Shown one piece after another: positions 51,027 to 62,531 of a DNA stretch of 64,000 bases (within the stretch, counting starts at the first letter, position 1; every line of letters starts with the position of its first letter). This DNA is from Rodentibacter heidelbergensis (GTDB lineage: Bacteria > Pseudomonadota > Gammaproteobacteria > Enterobacterales > Pasteurellaceae): NCBI RefSeq assembly GCF_002000125.1, contig NZ_MLHH01000027.1, positions 1 to 64,000 on the forward strand, given 5' to 3'. The position numbers and the translations under genes were made by a program. The notes under the pieces are model-generated. The model saw only the letters and a program-made list of their open reading frames with translations. It made no database searches and was not told the DNA's origin.

Positions 51027-51913
51027 CTCCTTTTTCTTTTGGTGAGTAAAAACGACTTGAATTAGGTTTTTTATTCTAGAGCTTCAAATGAGAATTTTCA
51101 ATACAATATTTAAAATTAATATCATAACCCATTAATTTTAAATAAAAAAATAATAATATCAATTCTCATTAACGTAGCCACTTTAATTTCTGTAACAGCG
51201 TCACATTATAGACATATTATTATCTTCCTTATTCTTACATCACAAATAACTCCTTGAGTTAATCCTTAAAAGAAGCATGAAACGAAGCGGTTGAATTTAG
51301 TGTTTCAATTTAGAAGATTTCGTTCAAAACAGCTAAGACATCATCAATACATTCAGCAAAAATCAAAATAGGCTTCCTTCTAAAAAGTCAGCCATTTTTA
51401 TCTGTTGAAAAATAGTGGGGGAAACGAATTTCACTTGCCAACAGAACACCAAATAAAAAGTGACTTACCATAACATATTATTTAACATAATATGCATTAT
51501 GCGAAATTAGTGATAAGGTGAGCGAAAACTACGGATTAATAAAATCACAGAGTTATACACAGGTCACAAATACTAGTTAAACAAGACAAATAAAGTGATT
51601 TCCAAGCGTTGTAACGCTTTCTTATTGTGATTTATTGAATGGTTAATATTGAGTGTCAGTGTTTTGTAAAGGTTTTCTTATGTTTTGGTGAGATGCGTAA
51701 AGTGCTTATTTTTTTATTAGAGATGGAAAATAATTTAGGAAAAATCAATATCTCATAAAAAAGTGGTTAATCTTTAAATGCGATAAATGATGTGAAAAGT
51801 TGGTGGTTTTCTCTCACCTTTTAAAAGGTATTTGTTATGGCTTCTAAAATAAGTTTAACGATGAGCAAGAAATCAATCTGAAAAGTTATTTGAGAATTGA
51901 TATGTTTGGCATT
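51027..51913. other. long gene-free region between ferritins and sbcB
   Basis: This is nearly 900 bp of AT-rich sequence with no supported gene. It holds two Fur-like sites near the ferritin end, an AT-rich inverted repeat around 51476-51500, a single DnaA-like box TTATACACA (51553-51561) and a small hairpin AAGCG/CGCTT (51604-51619). In H. influenzae Rd, as I recall, phoRB and the pst genes lie between sbcB and the ferritins; here they are absent. Confidence 0.6.
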
Positions 51914-51945
51914 AAAAAAGCATATTCGGTGAACGAATATGCTTT
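51914..51945 (-). terminator. sbcB terminator
   Basis: AAAGCATATTCG and CGAATATGCTTT pair across a 5-base loop. On the minus strand the stem runs into a T-run, just after the sbcB stop. Confidence 0.9.
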
Positions 51946-51967
51946 CATCTTGTGATGTTGTCACAAT

Positions 51968-53389
51968 TTAACTGAGTAATTTAACCCCATATTCATAAAT
52001 TTGTTGTAATAAGGCTAGTTTTTCCGGATGGTTAGCATGCTCATTAGCAAGCTGCTGTAAACTCTTTTCAAACTCAACGGCACCTTGCTCTAATTTCCGT
52101 TGGCGGTATTTCTGCCATTTTAATTGCTCTGAGCGTGTTAAGGTTTTATAAAAATGTCTTGCTCGATAATGGAATAACAACTCTGCTATACGCTTATCTT
52201 CAAAGGCTAAACCGTGCTCAGCCAATTTCTCAGCCGGTAATTGTCGTAAAATCGCCATATTATTTTTATCTGCGTAACTAAAAAAGCCATTATAAAGCTC
52301 GGTTTCCACATTATCGCTTGGCTCAAACTCACGCTCTTGGCTAAATATATCCGTTACTTTTTCTCGAATATCAAAAGAAGCACGCAATTTAGCCAGGTTT
52401 TCCAAACATAATTGACGATCTATACCTAAACGTTCTGCGTTTTCTGGCAATAAGGTTTTTGCCGGAGCCAGAATGGGGCATTTATTGATATGCACCAGTT
52501 TTAATGGAACGGATGGCACTTCCCTTTTTTCCAATTCAGATTTTTTAGTATATAAATCATCACGCAATTCATCTGCATTTTTTACCAGTAAATTATCAAT
52601 ATCACCGGCCAAATCACAAACGATCACGGCATTTTGATTAGTGGGATGCCAAGCTAATGGCGCAATCCATGTGCAATTTCCACGATAATTACCTAACATA
52701 CCGGAAACATGGACGAGAGGTGTCATTTCGGCAGTATCAATGAGCTTCTCTATTTCTTTTTTACCACGATTATCAAAGAAATATTGGAATAATTTAGGCT
52801 GTTTTTCTTTGATTAATTTTGCCATTGCAATAGTAGCATAGACATCTGACATCGCGTCATGCGCATTTTCATGTTCAATGCCATTCGCTTTGGTAAGATT
52901 TTCCAATTTAAAATTGGGTACGCCCTCTTCATCAACACACCATTGAATACCTTCCGGACGAAGTGCATAACAGGCACGCACTAAATCCAATAAATCCCAT
53001 CGGGAATTACCATTTTTCCAACTATATTCATAAGGGTCGATAAAATTTCGATAAAAAGTATAACGGGTCATTTCATCATCATAACGAATATTGTTATAGC
53101 CCATTACACAGGTGTTTGGCTTTGAAAATTCCGCAAGAATTTTTTCTGCAAATTCTGGTTCCGGTATGCCTTTTTCATTACATTCTTGGGGGGTAATCCC
53201 GGTGACCATCACCGCTTCAGGAGAAGGCAAATAATCGTTGGTTTGCTTACAATAAAGCATTACCGGCTCACCGATAATATTAAAATCGGCATCGGTACGA
53301 ATACCGGCAAACTGCGCAGGGCGATCTTTTGCCGGGCTAATACCAAAGCTTTCATAATCATAAATAAAGAAGCTAAAATTATTTGCCAT
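51968..53389 (-). CDS. sbcB: exodeoxyribonuclease I
   Basis: This 473-residue 3'-5' single-strand exonuclease of the DEDDh type has FFIYDYESFGISPAKDRPAQF with the first acidic pair. NIRYDDEMTRY and HDAMSDVYATIAMA carry the His and Asp. The SH3-like and helical C-terminal domains follow. It acts in repair and recombination with single-strand-binding protein. It starts 12 bases after the EamA gene ends, so the two are probably co-transcribed. Confidence 0.97.
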   Translation of the reverse strand: MANNFSFFIYDYESFGISPAKDRPAQFAGIRTDADFNIIGEPVMLYCKQTNDYLPSPEAVMVTGITPQECNEKGIPEPEFAEKILAEFSKPNTCVMGYNNIRYDDEMTRYTFYRNFIDPYEYSWKNGNSRWDLLDLVRACYALRPEGIQWCVDEEGVPNFKLENLTKANGIEHENAHDAMSDVYATIAMAKLIKEKQPKLFQYFFDNRGKKEIEKLIDTAEMTPLVHVSGMLGNYRGNCTWIAPLAWHPTNQNAVIVCDLAGDIDNLLVKNADELRDDLYTKKSELEKREVPSVPLKLVHINKCPILAPAKTLLPENAERLGIDRQLCLENLAKLRASFDIREKVTDIFSQEREFEPSDNVETELYNGFFSYADKNNMAILRQLPAEKLAEHGLAFEDKRIAELLFHYRARHFYKTLTRSEQLKWQKYRQRKLEQGAVEFEKSLQQLANEHANHPEKLALLQQIYEYGVKLLS

Positions 53390-53401
53390 ACTACTCTCTT
53401 T

Positions 53402-54277
53402 TTAAAGGATGAATTTGTCTAGATAGTATAAGCAAAAAATTGCACTTAAACTAAATAGAATACCTAATCCATTGATTTTGCTAATTTTCTCTTTAAAGAT
53501 AAGCGCACCGGTAATCGTACCAAGACAAATTACCCCGATGTTCATTCCAGCAAAAACTAATGTCGGGTTAGTGCCGAAACTTTGATGTGCTTTAATATAA
53601 AAGAGAATATTAAAGAAATTTAATACGCCTAAAAGCAACCCGCCCAGAAAACTTGGTACGGTCCATTGTGTTCTTTTCAGCACTAAATAGATAAACATTA
53701 CGCAAGCAGCAAGCGAGAAGGAAATAAATAACGTTGCCGGAAATGCGCCCCCGCTTTTGGCGACTTGCTTAAATAAAATATCAATAATGCCATAGCCGAA
53801 CCACACGCCAATTAAGCCTAAAACGCCCTTAAAATTGACCGCACTTTGTCCTTGGTTAGGTTTCGTCAGCAAACAAAATAGCCCAATAAAGGCGAGAAAA
53901 ATCCCGACGATTTTTGATTGGCTTAGTGTTTCGTTGAAAATTAAAAATGCAGCTAAGATAGGAAGGAATAAAGAAAGGCGCTGTGCCGCATCAGAACGAA
54001 CGATCCCCGCAAACTCTACGGCTTTTGACATAATAATAAATACACTTGGCAGCAATAGTCCTAAGGCCAAAAAGATGGGAGAATGTTCACTTTGCGCAAT
54101 GAAATCAGTAAAGGCAAGCCCTTTAAAATCAGGTTTTAATAGAAAATAACTGAGGGTAATCGCAACAATATAATTGAAGGCAATAGCCTGTTCGATGATG
54201 ATGTTTTTTCTACGTGCCACTTTAAGGAGTACAGAAACGGCAACACTACAAAAAATCGCAAGAATAAGATTGTGCAT
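53402..54277 (-). CDS. EamA/DMT-superfamily transporter
   Basis: This 291-residue protein has ten hydrophobic segments in two EamA halves. Clear features are NETLSQSKIVGIFLAFIGLF at the end of the first half and FKEKISKINGLGILFSLSA at the end of the second. The substrate is unknown. It is in the inner membrane, upstream of and probably co-transcribed with sbcB. Confidence 0.88.
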   Translation of the reverse strand: MHNLILAIFCSVAVSVLLKVARRKNIIIEQAIAFNYIVAITLSYFLLKPDFKGLAFTDFIAQSEHSPIFLALGLLLPSVFIIMSKAVEFAGIVRSDAAQRLSLFLPILAAFLIFNETLSQSKIVGIFLAFIGLFCLLTKPNQGQSAVNFKGVLGLIGVWFGYGIIDILFKQVAKSGGAFPATLFISFSLAACVMFIYLVLKRTQWTVPSFLGGLLLGVLNFFNILFYIKAHQSFGTNPTLVFAGMNIGVICLGTITGALIFKEKISKINGLGILFSLSAIFCLYYLDKFIL

Positions 54278-54316
54278 AATAATCCTTAATAATTTGTTTG
54301 GTTAAACGGTAAAAGA

Positions 54317-54356
54317 AAGTGCGGTCAAAATTCATGAATTTTCAACCGCACTTTTC
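54317..54356 (-). terminator. mukB terminator (uptake-signal pair)
   Basis: AAAGTGCGGT and ACCGCACTTT flank AAAATTCATGAATTTT, giving a long, nearly continuous stem. It lies directly after the mukB stop on the minus strand. Confidence 0.88.
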
Positions 54357-54360
54357 TATT

Positions 54361-57300
54361 TTAGTCCGTTGCACCAAACCCACGTAGTCCGACCACATGA
54401 ACCTGTTCTTGGTTACCAGAAATTTTTCTCACCAGTTTATAGGTCGTCCCTTTTTCCGGGCTAATGTTTTCCGGTGCGGCAATGAGTAATTGCATATCCA
54501 ACCGTTCACAAAGCTCAAATAAGGTAGAAATGGACTTACCATCAAGTCGCGCCGCTTCATCCAAGAAGAGTAAGCGACAAGGTACGATATCTTTACCACG
54601 AATACGGCGGCTCTCCTCTTCCCAGCTTTGTACCACCATTAAGAGAATGGACATCCCCGTACCAATTGCTTCACCGGTTGAAAGTGCGCCACTTTCCGCA
54701 CGCAACCAACCGTCTGCACCACGGAATACTTCCACTTCAAGTTCAAGATAATTGCGATAATCCAAGAGCTCTTCACCGATGGTTTGAGCGCTACGTTGCC
54801 CCATATCAATGTGTGGATTAATACGTTGATACAGTTTTGCCATCGCTTCGGAAAAGGTAATACGATTGTCATTGAATAAATCTTGATATTCGTCTTGTTG
54901 GCCGGAAAGGGCATCAAGCAGCATCGCGTGTGTATCACGAATATTGACGACCAAACGAACAGATTTCACCTGACCGAAGGCAATATTTTGCAAACCTTGA
55001 TTGAGCATACGAATACGATTTTGCTCACGTTGAATGGTTTTACGCATAATATTTGCCACACTTTCAGAATTAATCGCTAATTTTTTCTCACGATCGGTCA
55101 ACTCTGCCGTCAAACGTGAAAGTTCAATTTCCATTTGCTCAATGGCATCAATCGGGTCATCTGTTTTGATAATGTCTTGACGAATGCGCTCGCGTAAATG
55201 CTGGTAAACCGCAATAAAGAAGCGAACTTTATTTTCCGGTTTGCGGCTGTCTTCCGAGGCTCTCAAGCTATCCCGCAAATATTCATTATCAGCTACGGCA
55301 GTACGCAATGCCCCCAAGGCTTTATCCGACATTGAACGTAATTCATCTGCAGATAAATAAGCCAATTCACGACGGTTCAAACGTTTTTCCATATCAGAAT
55401 GACGGGATAACCGTAAAACCACACACCAACTCACTTTGGCGGCTACCACTAACTCCCGTTGGGTTTTATAATCACGTTCGGCCTTACGAATACGACGACT
55501 TAAGTTTTCCCCTTCGCTTTCAATTAATGTCAGCTGTTTTTCTACATATGAACGGCGTTGTCTGCTACTTGAGAGCTGTTGATGTAATTCATCACGGCGA
55601 AGGCGAGCCCGCTCCTCTGCGCCTTCATCAGCTCGAACCCCTAATTCGCTCACCTCATCCATTAATTCTTTTAATAGCTGATTTTTGCTCTCATAAGAAC
55701 TTTGTAATCCAATAAAGACTTGATTGTACTGAGCAAATTGAGCTTGTTTTTGGCGCAGCTGTTCACGTTGTGTATCACGCTGTGTTTGCATGACTTCTAA
55801 ACGTTTGCGTAACTGCTCATTTAATTCAGAGGTTTCCGCCTGGCCTGCATCTTCATAAGCAAAATGATGTTTGCGTTGTACCACATCGGCTAATGCAAAT
55901 ACCCGTTGTTGCACCTGTTTTTGGCGTTCAATAGCTTGAGCTAACGCATTTTTTAAATGGTCATAATTTGCCGGATCACTTTGCAGTGTATTCGCTATCG
56001 GCTCTAATTGTGACAACGTATCGCCATGTTGACGAATAAATAATTCGTCTTGTTCGGCAAGATCTAATTGCTCACGACATTCCTCAATGCGATCAATTAA
56101 CGCTTCATCTGCCAACACACCTAATTGAGGGATTAATTTATTGAGTAATTGTATTCTCTCTTTTGCGTTATCTAACTGAATGCGTATCTGCTGCTCACCG
56201 CTGTTAAATTGATTTAATTCACGATCAATGTCATTACGTTCACGGTTAATTTCCGCCATCACCTCTTCTGGGTTGGGTTGAAATGCCAAGGCTAAATGTA
56301 AACCAACAAACTGGCTAAAATGTTCGTGTAAACGCTGGCATTTTTGTACATCAAAGGCAATTTGTGCGTAATCTTCCGCCACTTCATCCCGTTCGATTTG
56401 TAAAGCTTCTAAATGTTTTTCTCGAGCCGCCCGGCCAAATAATGGAATTTCGGGGAATTTAGAATAACGTAATTCACGTTCAGACACTTGCACTACCACA
56501 CCCAACTCAAGCTCTTGGGCGGATAATACGCTGTCATCAAAAGCGGTTGGATCACCCTCAATTAAATAAAGATCATCCGGGCAATCATCCAATTGGGCTA
56601 ATTGTTCTCTTACGATATTGAGATCACGCACTACAATCGCATGACGTGCAGGCCCATAAAGGGCTGAAAAATACGGTGCATCCTCAATAGGAACATCGTC
56701 ATAAAGTTCAGAAAGCAATACCCCACCAAAACGTTCTGCGAGAGCATTTAAACGAGGGTCTTCAGAACCGTCCGGCTGGCTCAGACGGGTAATTTGCCCA
56801 TCTAACTGTTGGCGTTTTTGCTCAAGTTTGTCACGTTGCATCGTCAACTCACGCTCTTTAACGAGTTGAGCTTGCATAAAATTCATCACATCTTGACTAT
56901 GTTCAAAGGTTTCACCACTTTGCTCTTCTAAACGCGCTAAGGCAGATTGGGCCGTTAGCCAAGCCGGCGCTTTGCGTGCATTTTCCTCATAAAGTGCGGT
57001 TAAATTTTCACGTTTTTGACGAAGCGTTGAACGGTTTTCCAATTGTTCGGAAAGGGTTGCCGATAGATCCTCCACCAAGGCTTCTTGCTCAGTATAATAT
57101 TCTTCTAATTCCTCGGCGGTTTCTAAATTGAGATTAGCCCGTTGATTAAAATCATTCAGTAATTTGACCGCACTTTGTTGTTGGGTATAGCGTTGTTCAA
57201 GCTCATGTAATTTTCCACGAAGCGGTGCGGCTTGTTGGGCTTGCAATTTTTGGCTTGGATATTCACGCAATAATGCTTTAGCGCTTTCCCAAGCGGCCGA

Positions 57301-58887
57301 ACGTGGGAGATCACCGGCAATTTTACAAACCAGCTGATAAGCTTTATCGAATTGAGATTTTGCTGCTTCAGAAATCGACATCTTATGCTCTAATTCCAGC
57401 ACGGTTTCCGTCAAACTTTCCGCATGGGCTTCAAATTCTGCATGATAATCTTCAACATTTTTTACACTTAATTCAGCTAATCCACATAGGGTTTTGGCTT
57501 TTTCCAATGCGGCAATGGCCTGTTGATATTGCAAAGCTCGGGTTTGCTGGGCATCAAGTGCTTGTTGATAATCGGCAAGTTGTGCACGAACCGCATCAAT
57601 TTCAATTTCTGTTTGCTCAAATTGAGCCTGGCTTTCTTCTAACGCCTCATTTGCATTTTCTACAACGATTTTCTGCTCTTCCAAACGTTCGGAAAGTTCA
57701 GCGACATCTTCTTGATAACGTGAAATTTTTTCTTGATGACGTAACGCATTGAGTACTAAATTCAAATGATCTACAGCACTTTGGTGATCCACCTCTAAGG
57801 TGCGTTCATTTTCTGCCAATTCCGCAGCTTCACGGCTTAAATCAATCAAACGATGCTGCGATAAATCTTGCTCGGTTTTAGCGTTATACCATTCACGGCG
57901 TGATGCTAATGCAGTTTCAATATTGCCACGGCGTTCGTTAGCATTACGCATATAATCTGATGCTACATAATTTGTGGTTTCTGTAATTAAATGTTTGAAT
58001 AAATCACGATCAGATTGGGTAACTTTAATCGCTTCCAAGGTCATTCGGTTTTCACGCAATGCACTTTCCATATCTTGGAACGCTTTGCGGACACCTAAAT
58101 TTTCCGGTAATAAATAATCTCGCAAAGAGCGGGTGATGGCGCTGGAAATACCGCCGTATAGAGAGGCTTCAATGAGTTTATAGAATTTACTGCGATCAGA
58201 GGAAGAACGTAATCGTTTTGGAATAATACCAAGATCAAACATCATCCCGTGGTAGTCAGTAATAGAGTGATATTGTTTAAATTGCGCCCCAAGATTTTCA
58301 ATTTTCTCTTTGAGCTCGTTTAAGTTCAGCACACGGGCTTGACGCTCACCGACGGTTTCAGTAAAAAGTGCGGTAGGATTTTGTGATAATTCAACCCCTT
58401 GAATAGAAAAGGTTTTTAAATCGACTTTTTTATCCCGACCGGCTACTTGTTGCAGACGAACACCGACAAGAATACGTTGATGACGGGAATTTATCGTATC
58501 TAATACCGCATAACAAACTCCCGGACGTAATTTACCGTGTAATCCCTTATCTCTCGCTCCCCCCGTAGAACCGGCCTCTGTGGTATTACGGAAGTGAAGT
58601 AAGGTTAAATCCGGAATAAGGGCTGTGACAAACCCCGCCATCGTTGTGGATTTTCCAGCACCATTCCCCCCAGAAAGCGTGGTGACCAATTCATCTAAAT
58701 CAAAGGTACGGGCAAAAAAACCGTTCCAGTTAATGAGGGTTAAAGAACGAAATTTTCCACGTTCAACGCCCTGTTGTGCCTGAGTAAACGCACTTGAGAT
58801 AAGATGAGCCTCTGCTGTTTCAGTATTGATTTCGCTTGCCTCGTTTTCTAACCCGATTTCATTTTCTAATTCTAAAACATCAGACAT
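54361..58887 (-). CDS. mukB: chromosome partition protein MukB
   Basis: This 1508-residue SMC-like ATPase of the MukBEF condensin has Walker [10 protein letters not shown] near residue 75. Long coiled-coil arms are interrupted by a hinge (about 650-790). The C-terminal head has the signature [14 protein letters not shown] and Walker [14 protein letters not shown]. It compacts and segregates the chromosome. Its start overlaps the mukE stop (TAATG). Length is close to E. coli MukB. Confidence 0.98.
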   Translation of the reverse strand: MSDVLELENEIGLENEASEINTETAEAHLISSAFTQAQQGVERGKFRSLTLINWNGFFARTFDLDELVTTLSGGNGAGKSTTMAGFVTALIPDLTLLHFRNTTEAGSTGGARDKGLHGKLRPGVCYAVLDTINSRHQRILVGVRLQQVAGRDKKVDLKTFSIQGVELSQNPTALFTETVGERQARVLNLNELKEKIENLGAQFKQYHSITDYHGMMFDLGIIPKRLRSSSDRSKFYKLIEASLYGGISSAITRSLRDYLLPENLGVRKAFQDMESALRENRMTLEAIKVTQSDRDLFKHLITETTNYVASDYMRNANERRGNIETALASRREWYNAKTEQDLSQHRLIDLSREAAELAENERTLEVDHQSAVDHLNLVLNALRHQEKISRYQEDVAELSERLEEQKIVVENANEALEESQAQFEQTEIEIDAVRAQLADYQQALDAQQTRALQYQQAIAALEKAKTLCGLAELSVKNVEDYHAEFEAHAESLTETVLELEHKMSISEAAKSQFDKAYQLVCKIAGDLPRSAAWESAKALLREYPSQKLQAQQAAPLRGKLHELEQRYTQQQSAVKLLNDFNQRANLNLETAEELEEYYTEQEALVEDLSATLSEQLENRSTLRQKRENLTALYEENARKAPAWLTAQSALARLEEQSGETFEHSQDVMNFMQAQLVKERELTMQRDKLEQKRQQLDGQITRLSQPDGSEDPRLNALAERFGGVLLSELYDDVPIEDAPYFSALYGPARHAIVVRDLNIVREQLAQLDDCPDDLYLIEGDPTAFDDSVLSAQELELGVVVQVSERELRYSKFPEIPLFGRAAREKHLEALQIERDEVAEDYAQIAFDVQKCQRLHEHFSQFVGLHLALAFQPNPEEVMAEINRERNDIDRELNQFNSGEQQIRIQLDNAKERIQLLNKLIPQLGVLADEALIDRIEECREQLDLAEQDELFIRQHGDTLSQLEPIANTLQSDPANYDHLKNALAQAIERQKQVQQRVFALADVVQRKHHFAYEDAGQAETSELNEQLRKRLEVMQTQRDTQREQLRQKQAQFAQYNQVFIGLQSSYESKNQLLKELMDEVSELGVRADEGAEERARLRRDELHQQLSSSRQRRSYVEKQLTLIESEGENLSRRIRKAERDYKTQRELVVAAKVSWCVVLRLSRHSDMEKRLNRRELAYLSADELRSMSDKALGALRTAVADNEYLRDSLRASEDSRKPENKVRFFIAVYQHLRERIRQDIIKTDDPIDAIEQMEIELSRLTAELTDREKKLAINSESVANIMRKTIQREQNRIRMLNQGLQNIAFGQVKSVRLVVNIRDTHAMLLDALSGQQDEYQDLFNDNRITFSEAMAKLYQRINPHIDMGQRSAQTIGEELLDYRNYLELEVEVFRGADGWLRAESGALSTGEAIGTGMSILLMVVQSWEEESRRIRGKDIVPCRLLFLDEAARLDGKSISTLFELCERLDMQLLIAAPENISPEKGTTYKLVRKISGNQEQVHVVGLRGFGATD

Positions 58888-59621
58888 TATGCTTGTTCTC
58901 CATCAAATTCTTCGTCAATTTCATCCGCACTTTCGACTTCTTGTTCGGTTAACTGGGCTTGTTTTTCCAATGCAAGGGATGCCGGTGTGGCGGCTTCCCC
59001 ATCACGAATTAAGCGAATTTGTGCTTCTAACGGATCATCACCGGAACGTACCTCTGCACCAAAACGGAAGACCGCCTCTGAAATCGTGAATTTACCGCTA
59101 TTTTGTTCACCCACGGTTTGAATCATACCTAAACGGCGCAATCGCCCTATTGCTGCTCTCACTTTTTCAGCCAATTTTTGTTTATCTAAATCAGAACCAC
59201 TTGAACGCTGATTGACGGCTTTTAATAATTTACTTTCATCCGCAAGATTTAATAATTCATCATACACTTCTTGAGCACTGAAAATGCCCTGCTGTGCTAA
59301 ACGTTCCGGACTGAGATAGAGATAACAAAGCACTTTTCCCACTAACATTTCCAATTCTGAAAGCACAGAACGAGCGATGAGTGTCGTGGCTTTTGGACGA
59401 AGATAGAAAAACCCTTCCGGTGCTCGAATTAGCTCCACATTATAGCGACGGTAAAAACCGTCTAATTCATTTTGAAAATCCATTAAAAAGGCATGGTTGT
59501 CTAAATGCTCTGTGCTGATATGACGGCCTGAACGCAACAGGCTGTCCACCGTCGGAAATAACGGGTTGGCAATCGCTGTGGCAAGTTTTGAGGAAATTAC
59601 ATCTTGAAGGTTATCTGTCAT
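58887..59621 (-). CDS. mukE: chromosome partition protein MukE
   Basis: This 244-residue winged-helix subunit starts near [25 protein letters not shown], as in E. coli MukE, and ends in a strongly acidic tail ([16 protein letters not shown]). It bridges MukF and MukB heads. It lies 69 bases after mukF, with an uptake signal in the gap. Confidence 0.97.
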   Translation of the reverse strand: MTDNLQDVISSKLATAIANPLFPTVDSLLRSGRHISTEHLDNHAFLMDFQNELDGFYRRYNVELIRAPEGFFYLRPKATTLIARSVLSELEMLVGKVLCYLYLSPERLAQQGIFSAQEVYDELLNLADESKLLKAVNQRSSGSDLDKQKLAEKVRAAIGRLRRLGMIQTVGEQNSGKFTISEAVFRFGAEVRSGDDPLEAQIRLIRDGEAATPASLALEKQAQLTEQEVESADEIDEEFDGEQA

Positions 59622-59690
59622 GGTTTATTTCTCTTATCCTTATGTCCTATATAGAAGGATGATTAAATCTCTTTTAAAATTGACCGCACT

Positions 59691-61025
59691 TTAATACTTA
59701 TTAATGATGTGAGCCTGCACCTCGGCACCATGCTGATTAATGGCCTGCCAATGGGCATAAATACCGGCTAAATCATCCTTTGCCATCCCTAATCGTACCG
59801 CTTGATCAACAATAATTCGAGCCACATCAAAATGGCGGGAAAGCGGATAGTTTTCGAGCTGTTCACGGAGTACCAAGCTCAAATCAATCGAACGATCATT
59901 CTCTCGATATTGAATTAGCAGGTTTTGCATATGGTCAACGATTTGATCATAAACATCGGCTAAGGATTCGTATTGTAGCGCCTCCGGTAATTCACCTAGA
60001 GCATCATCTTCACGCAACACCATTTCCTCATCACGCAGATCCACCAAACGTTCTGCCTGTGCTGTCCATAAAAACCAAGGGTGATCAAAATAATGATGAA
60101 TAGACTGGCGTAAACGTTGTGAGAATACCCGATTTTTATCCATATCAATGGCGGTTCGAATAAATTTATGCACATGGCGATCATAACCAATCCACAAATC
60201 AATAGCTTGTTGCCCCCAGCTGATAATTCGGTCGAGCTTTGATTGTAAATCAGTGATTAACTGATCAATAAAATACAAATCATCACGTCCAATCACGCAA
60301 TCTTGGATACGCAGTAGTTGGGCTTGAAGTTTGTCCCCTGCGGCATTTAAGGTATCTTGTAATTCTCGTAGATTGCCAGATGTTTCATCCAACAGACGTT
60401 CACAACTTGAAATGGCCGCTTGCCAATCCTTGGTTAAAAGCTCAGCAATTTCCTCTTTAATGCTTTGTTGATTTTCATCCATAATGCGTTGTGAAAGATC
60501 AATGCTATCGAAAATCTCCGCCACAGAATATTTTAACGGAGCAAAGACGTTTTTACGCCAATAATGCTCACTTTCACGATTTTCAGCCCCTTCCTCTGCG
60601 GCATTTGATGCCCGTTGGATTTCATCCGCCACAATGGAAAGCTGCACAGAAAGTCTGAGAGTGGAAAATTCTCGTTGTCGAATATAATAATCCGACACCC
60701 CAACCCCAAGTGGCGTTAAACGATAAATCGCCAATCCTTCGGTAAACTCACTACTAAAACGGTTTAACAAACGCTGTTTGACCAATTCATTAATCGCATT
60801 ATTGGCCCGTGTTGCAATGGCATCGGTGGATTGATCAAAGGCATTCATGGTGTGGCGAAAAATATCCACCAGATCGGCTTCCAGCATTTCGCCATCTAAA
60901 CGTTCATTGTTATAAATGGCAATTGCCAGCAAGAAAACTAGACGTTCAGTGGGTAAATTCAGTGAAAACTCGCGCTCTTTTGCCCAAGAGACAAGTTCAG
61001 GGATAGTTTGTGATGTTTCAATCAT
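59691..61025 (-). CDS. mukF: chromosome partition protein MukF
   Basis: This 444-residue kleisin of MukBEF has an N-terminal winged-helix dimerisation domain ([24 protein letters not shown] split), a central helical part and a C-terminal winged domain that contacts the MukB head. It is first in mukF-mukE-mukB. The enterobacterial smtA gene is not upstream; ttcA is divergent. Confidence 0.97.
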   Translation of the reverse strand: MIETSQTIPELVSWAKEREFSLNLPTERLVFLLAIAIYNNERLDGEMLEADLVDIFRHTMNAFDQSTDAIATRANNAINELVKQRLLNRFSSEFTEGLAIYRLTPLGVGVSDYYIRQREFSTLRLSVQLSIVADEIQRASNAAEEGAENRESEHYWRKNVFAPLKYSVAEIFDSIDLSQRIMDENQQSIKEEIAELLTKDWQAAISSCERLLDETSGNLRELQDTLNAAGDKLQAQLLRIQDCVIGRDDLYFIDQLITDLQSKLDRIISWGQQAIDLWIGYDRHVHKFIRTAIDMDKNRVFSQRLRQSIHHYFDHPWFLWTAQAERLVDLRDEEMVLREDDALGELPEALQYESLADVYDQIVDHMQNLLIQYRENDRSIDLSLVLREQLENYPLSRHFDVARIIVDQAVRLGMAKDDLAGIYAHWQAINQHGAEVQAHIINKY

Positions 61026-61174
61026 TGAAATGATAACGCATTAAAATTGAACAAAAAATTAGGGCGATTATACAAGATTTTTTATCGATCTTAAAAATCT
61101 TCTTTTTAATTGACCGCACTTTTCCTTTTTTTCTCGTATAATGTGCATTTTCTAGCAATCCGTATCAAAATAAA

Positions 61175-62107
61175 ATGACCGATTTAACCCAACAAGAAAA
61201 GAAACAAACTTATCATTTCAATAAACTTCAAAAACGTTTACGCCGTAATGTGGGTAATGCCATTGCAGATTTCGGTATGATAGAAGATGGCGATAAAGTG
61301 ATGGTATGTTTATCCGGGGGGAAAGACAGTTATACGCTTTTGGATATTTTGCTGAATTTACAGCAAAATGCCCCTATTCATTTTGACATTGTGGCAGTCA
61401 ATTTAGATCAAAAACAACCGGGCTTTCCTGAGCATATTTTACCCACATATTTACAAGAAATTGGGGTGGACTACAAAATTGTTCAGGAAAATACCTATGG
61501 CATTGTGAAAGAAAAAATTCCTGAAGGGAAAACCACCTGTTCACTCTGCTCTCGCCTACGCCGAGGCATTTTATATCGCACGGCAACCGAATTGGGTGCA
61601 ACCAAAATTGCCCTTGGACATCACCGTGATGATATGTTGGCGACCTTATTTTTAAATATGTTTTATGGCGGAAAAATGAAATCGATGCCGCCTAAATTAA
61701 TTTCAGATGATGGGAAACAAATTGTGATTCGCCCCCTAGCCTATTGTAAAGAAAAAGATATTGAAAAATATGCGATGGCTAAAGCATTTCCGATTATCCC
61801 CTGTAATTTGTGCGGTTCGCAGCCTAATTTACAACGCCAAGTGGTAAAAGAAATGCTTAATACCTGGGATCGCCAGTACCCAGGGCGTTTAGAAACTATG
61901 TTCAGTGCCATGCAAAACATCACGTTGTCACATATGTGTGATCCCTCATTGTTCGATTTCAAAGGTATTCGCCACGGACAATCCCTTGAAGGTATTGAGG
62001 GGGATATGGCATTTGATGAAGAACAAATCCCCCCAATGCAATTTGAGGATGAGGATCAAAGCGATTTTTCTCATCAAGAAATGATTAGCGTTAAAGAAGT
62101 GAGTTAA
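61175..62107 (+). CDS. ttcA: tRNA 2-thiocytidine synthetase TtcA
   Basis: This 310-residue PP-loop enzyme makes s2C at position 32 of tRNA using a 4Fe-4S cluster. It has the ATP motif [12 protein letters not shown] and the cluster Cys in [11 protein letters not shown] and the later CNLCGSQ. Length matches E. coli TtcA. Divergent from mukF, it is one base ahead of tusE. Confidence 0.97.
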   Translation: MTDLTQQEKKQTYHFNKLQKRLRRNVGNAIADFGMIEDGDKVMVCLSGGKDSYTLLDILLNLQQNAPIHFDIVAVNLDQKQPGFPEHILPTYLQEIGVDYKIVQENTYGIVKEKIPEGKTTCSLCSRLRRGILYRTATELGATKIALGHHRDDMLATLFLNMFYGGKMKSMPPKLISDDGKQIVIRPLAYCKEKDIEKYAMAKAFPIIPCNLCGSQPNLQRQVVKEMLNTWDRQYPGRLETMFSAMQNITLSHMCDPSLFDFKGIRHGQSLEGIEGDMAFDEEQIPPMQFEDEDQSDFSHQEMISVKEVS

Positions 62108-62108
62108 T

Positions 62109-62438
62109 ATGTTGAAGATAAACGGCATGCTATTAGAAACCGATAACGCCGGCTATTTGTTGAATAGTCAACAGTGGAATGAAGAGGTGGCTCGGGCAAT
62201 TGCGGCACAAGAACAACTTGAACTTACGCCTGCTCATTGGGAGGTGATTTATTTTGTGCGTGACTTTTATCAAGAATACAACACCTCCCCGGCTATTCGT
62301 ATGTTGGTCAAAGCGATGGCAGAGAAATTAGGCGAAGATAAAGGCAATAGTCGCTATTTGCAACGTTTGTTTCCGGAAGGCCCTGCCAAACAAGCAACAA
62401 AATTAGCGGGCCTACCGAAACCGGCCAAATGTTTATAA
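62109..62438 (+). CDS. tusE: sulfur carrier TusE (DsrC family)
   Basis: This 109-residue protein has the DsrC-fold pattern [20 protein letters not shown] and the penultimate catalytic Cys in PAKCL. TusE passes sulfur to MnmA for s2U34 of tRNA. It starts one base after the ttcA stop, so two different tRNA-thiolation proteins share an operon; thiI makes a third in the window. Confidence 0.95.
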   Translation: MLKINGMLLETDNAGYLLNSQQWNEEVARAIAAQEQLELTPAHWEVIYFVRDFYQEYNTSPAIRMLVKAMAEKLGEDKGNSRYLQRLFPEGPAKQATKLAGLPKPAKCL

Positions 62439-62447
62439 ATTCTGATT

Positions 62448-62476
62448 AACCGCATATAAAAGTGCGGTTATTTTTT
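62448..62476 (+). terminator. ttcA-tusE terminator
   Basis: AACCGCA (62448-62454) pairs with TGCGGTT (62463-62469), followed by ATTTTTT. It is built on an uptake signal. Confidence 0.82.
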
Positions 62477-62531
62477 CGTTTAATTTGATAAAATATCGCC
62501 CAAAATCCACCGCACTTTTAATGCTTTGCTT

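Noticed and set aside
51553-51561. DnaA-like box TTATACACA in the long gap, considered as a replication origin
   Set aside because: Only one box is seen, without a box cluster, AT-rich 13-mers in array, or origin-type neighbours such as mnmG or dnaA.
51838-51960. Possible transposase or HTH relic (frame reading FNDEQEINLKSYL) before the sbcB terminator
   Set aside because: The open stretch is only about 33 codons, has no start, runs through the sbcB terminator, and the resemblance is too weak to support.
55308-57752. Open frames of 135 and 149 codons opposite mukB
   Set aside because: They are antisense to the conserved coiled-coil coding region of mukB and show no signal of their own.
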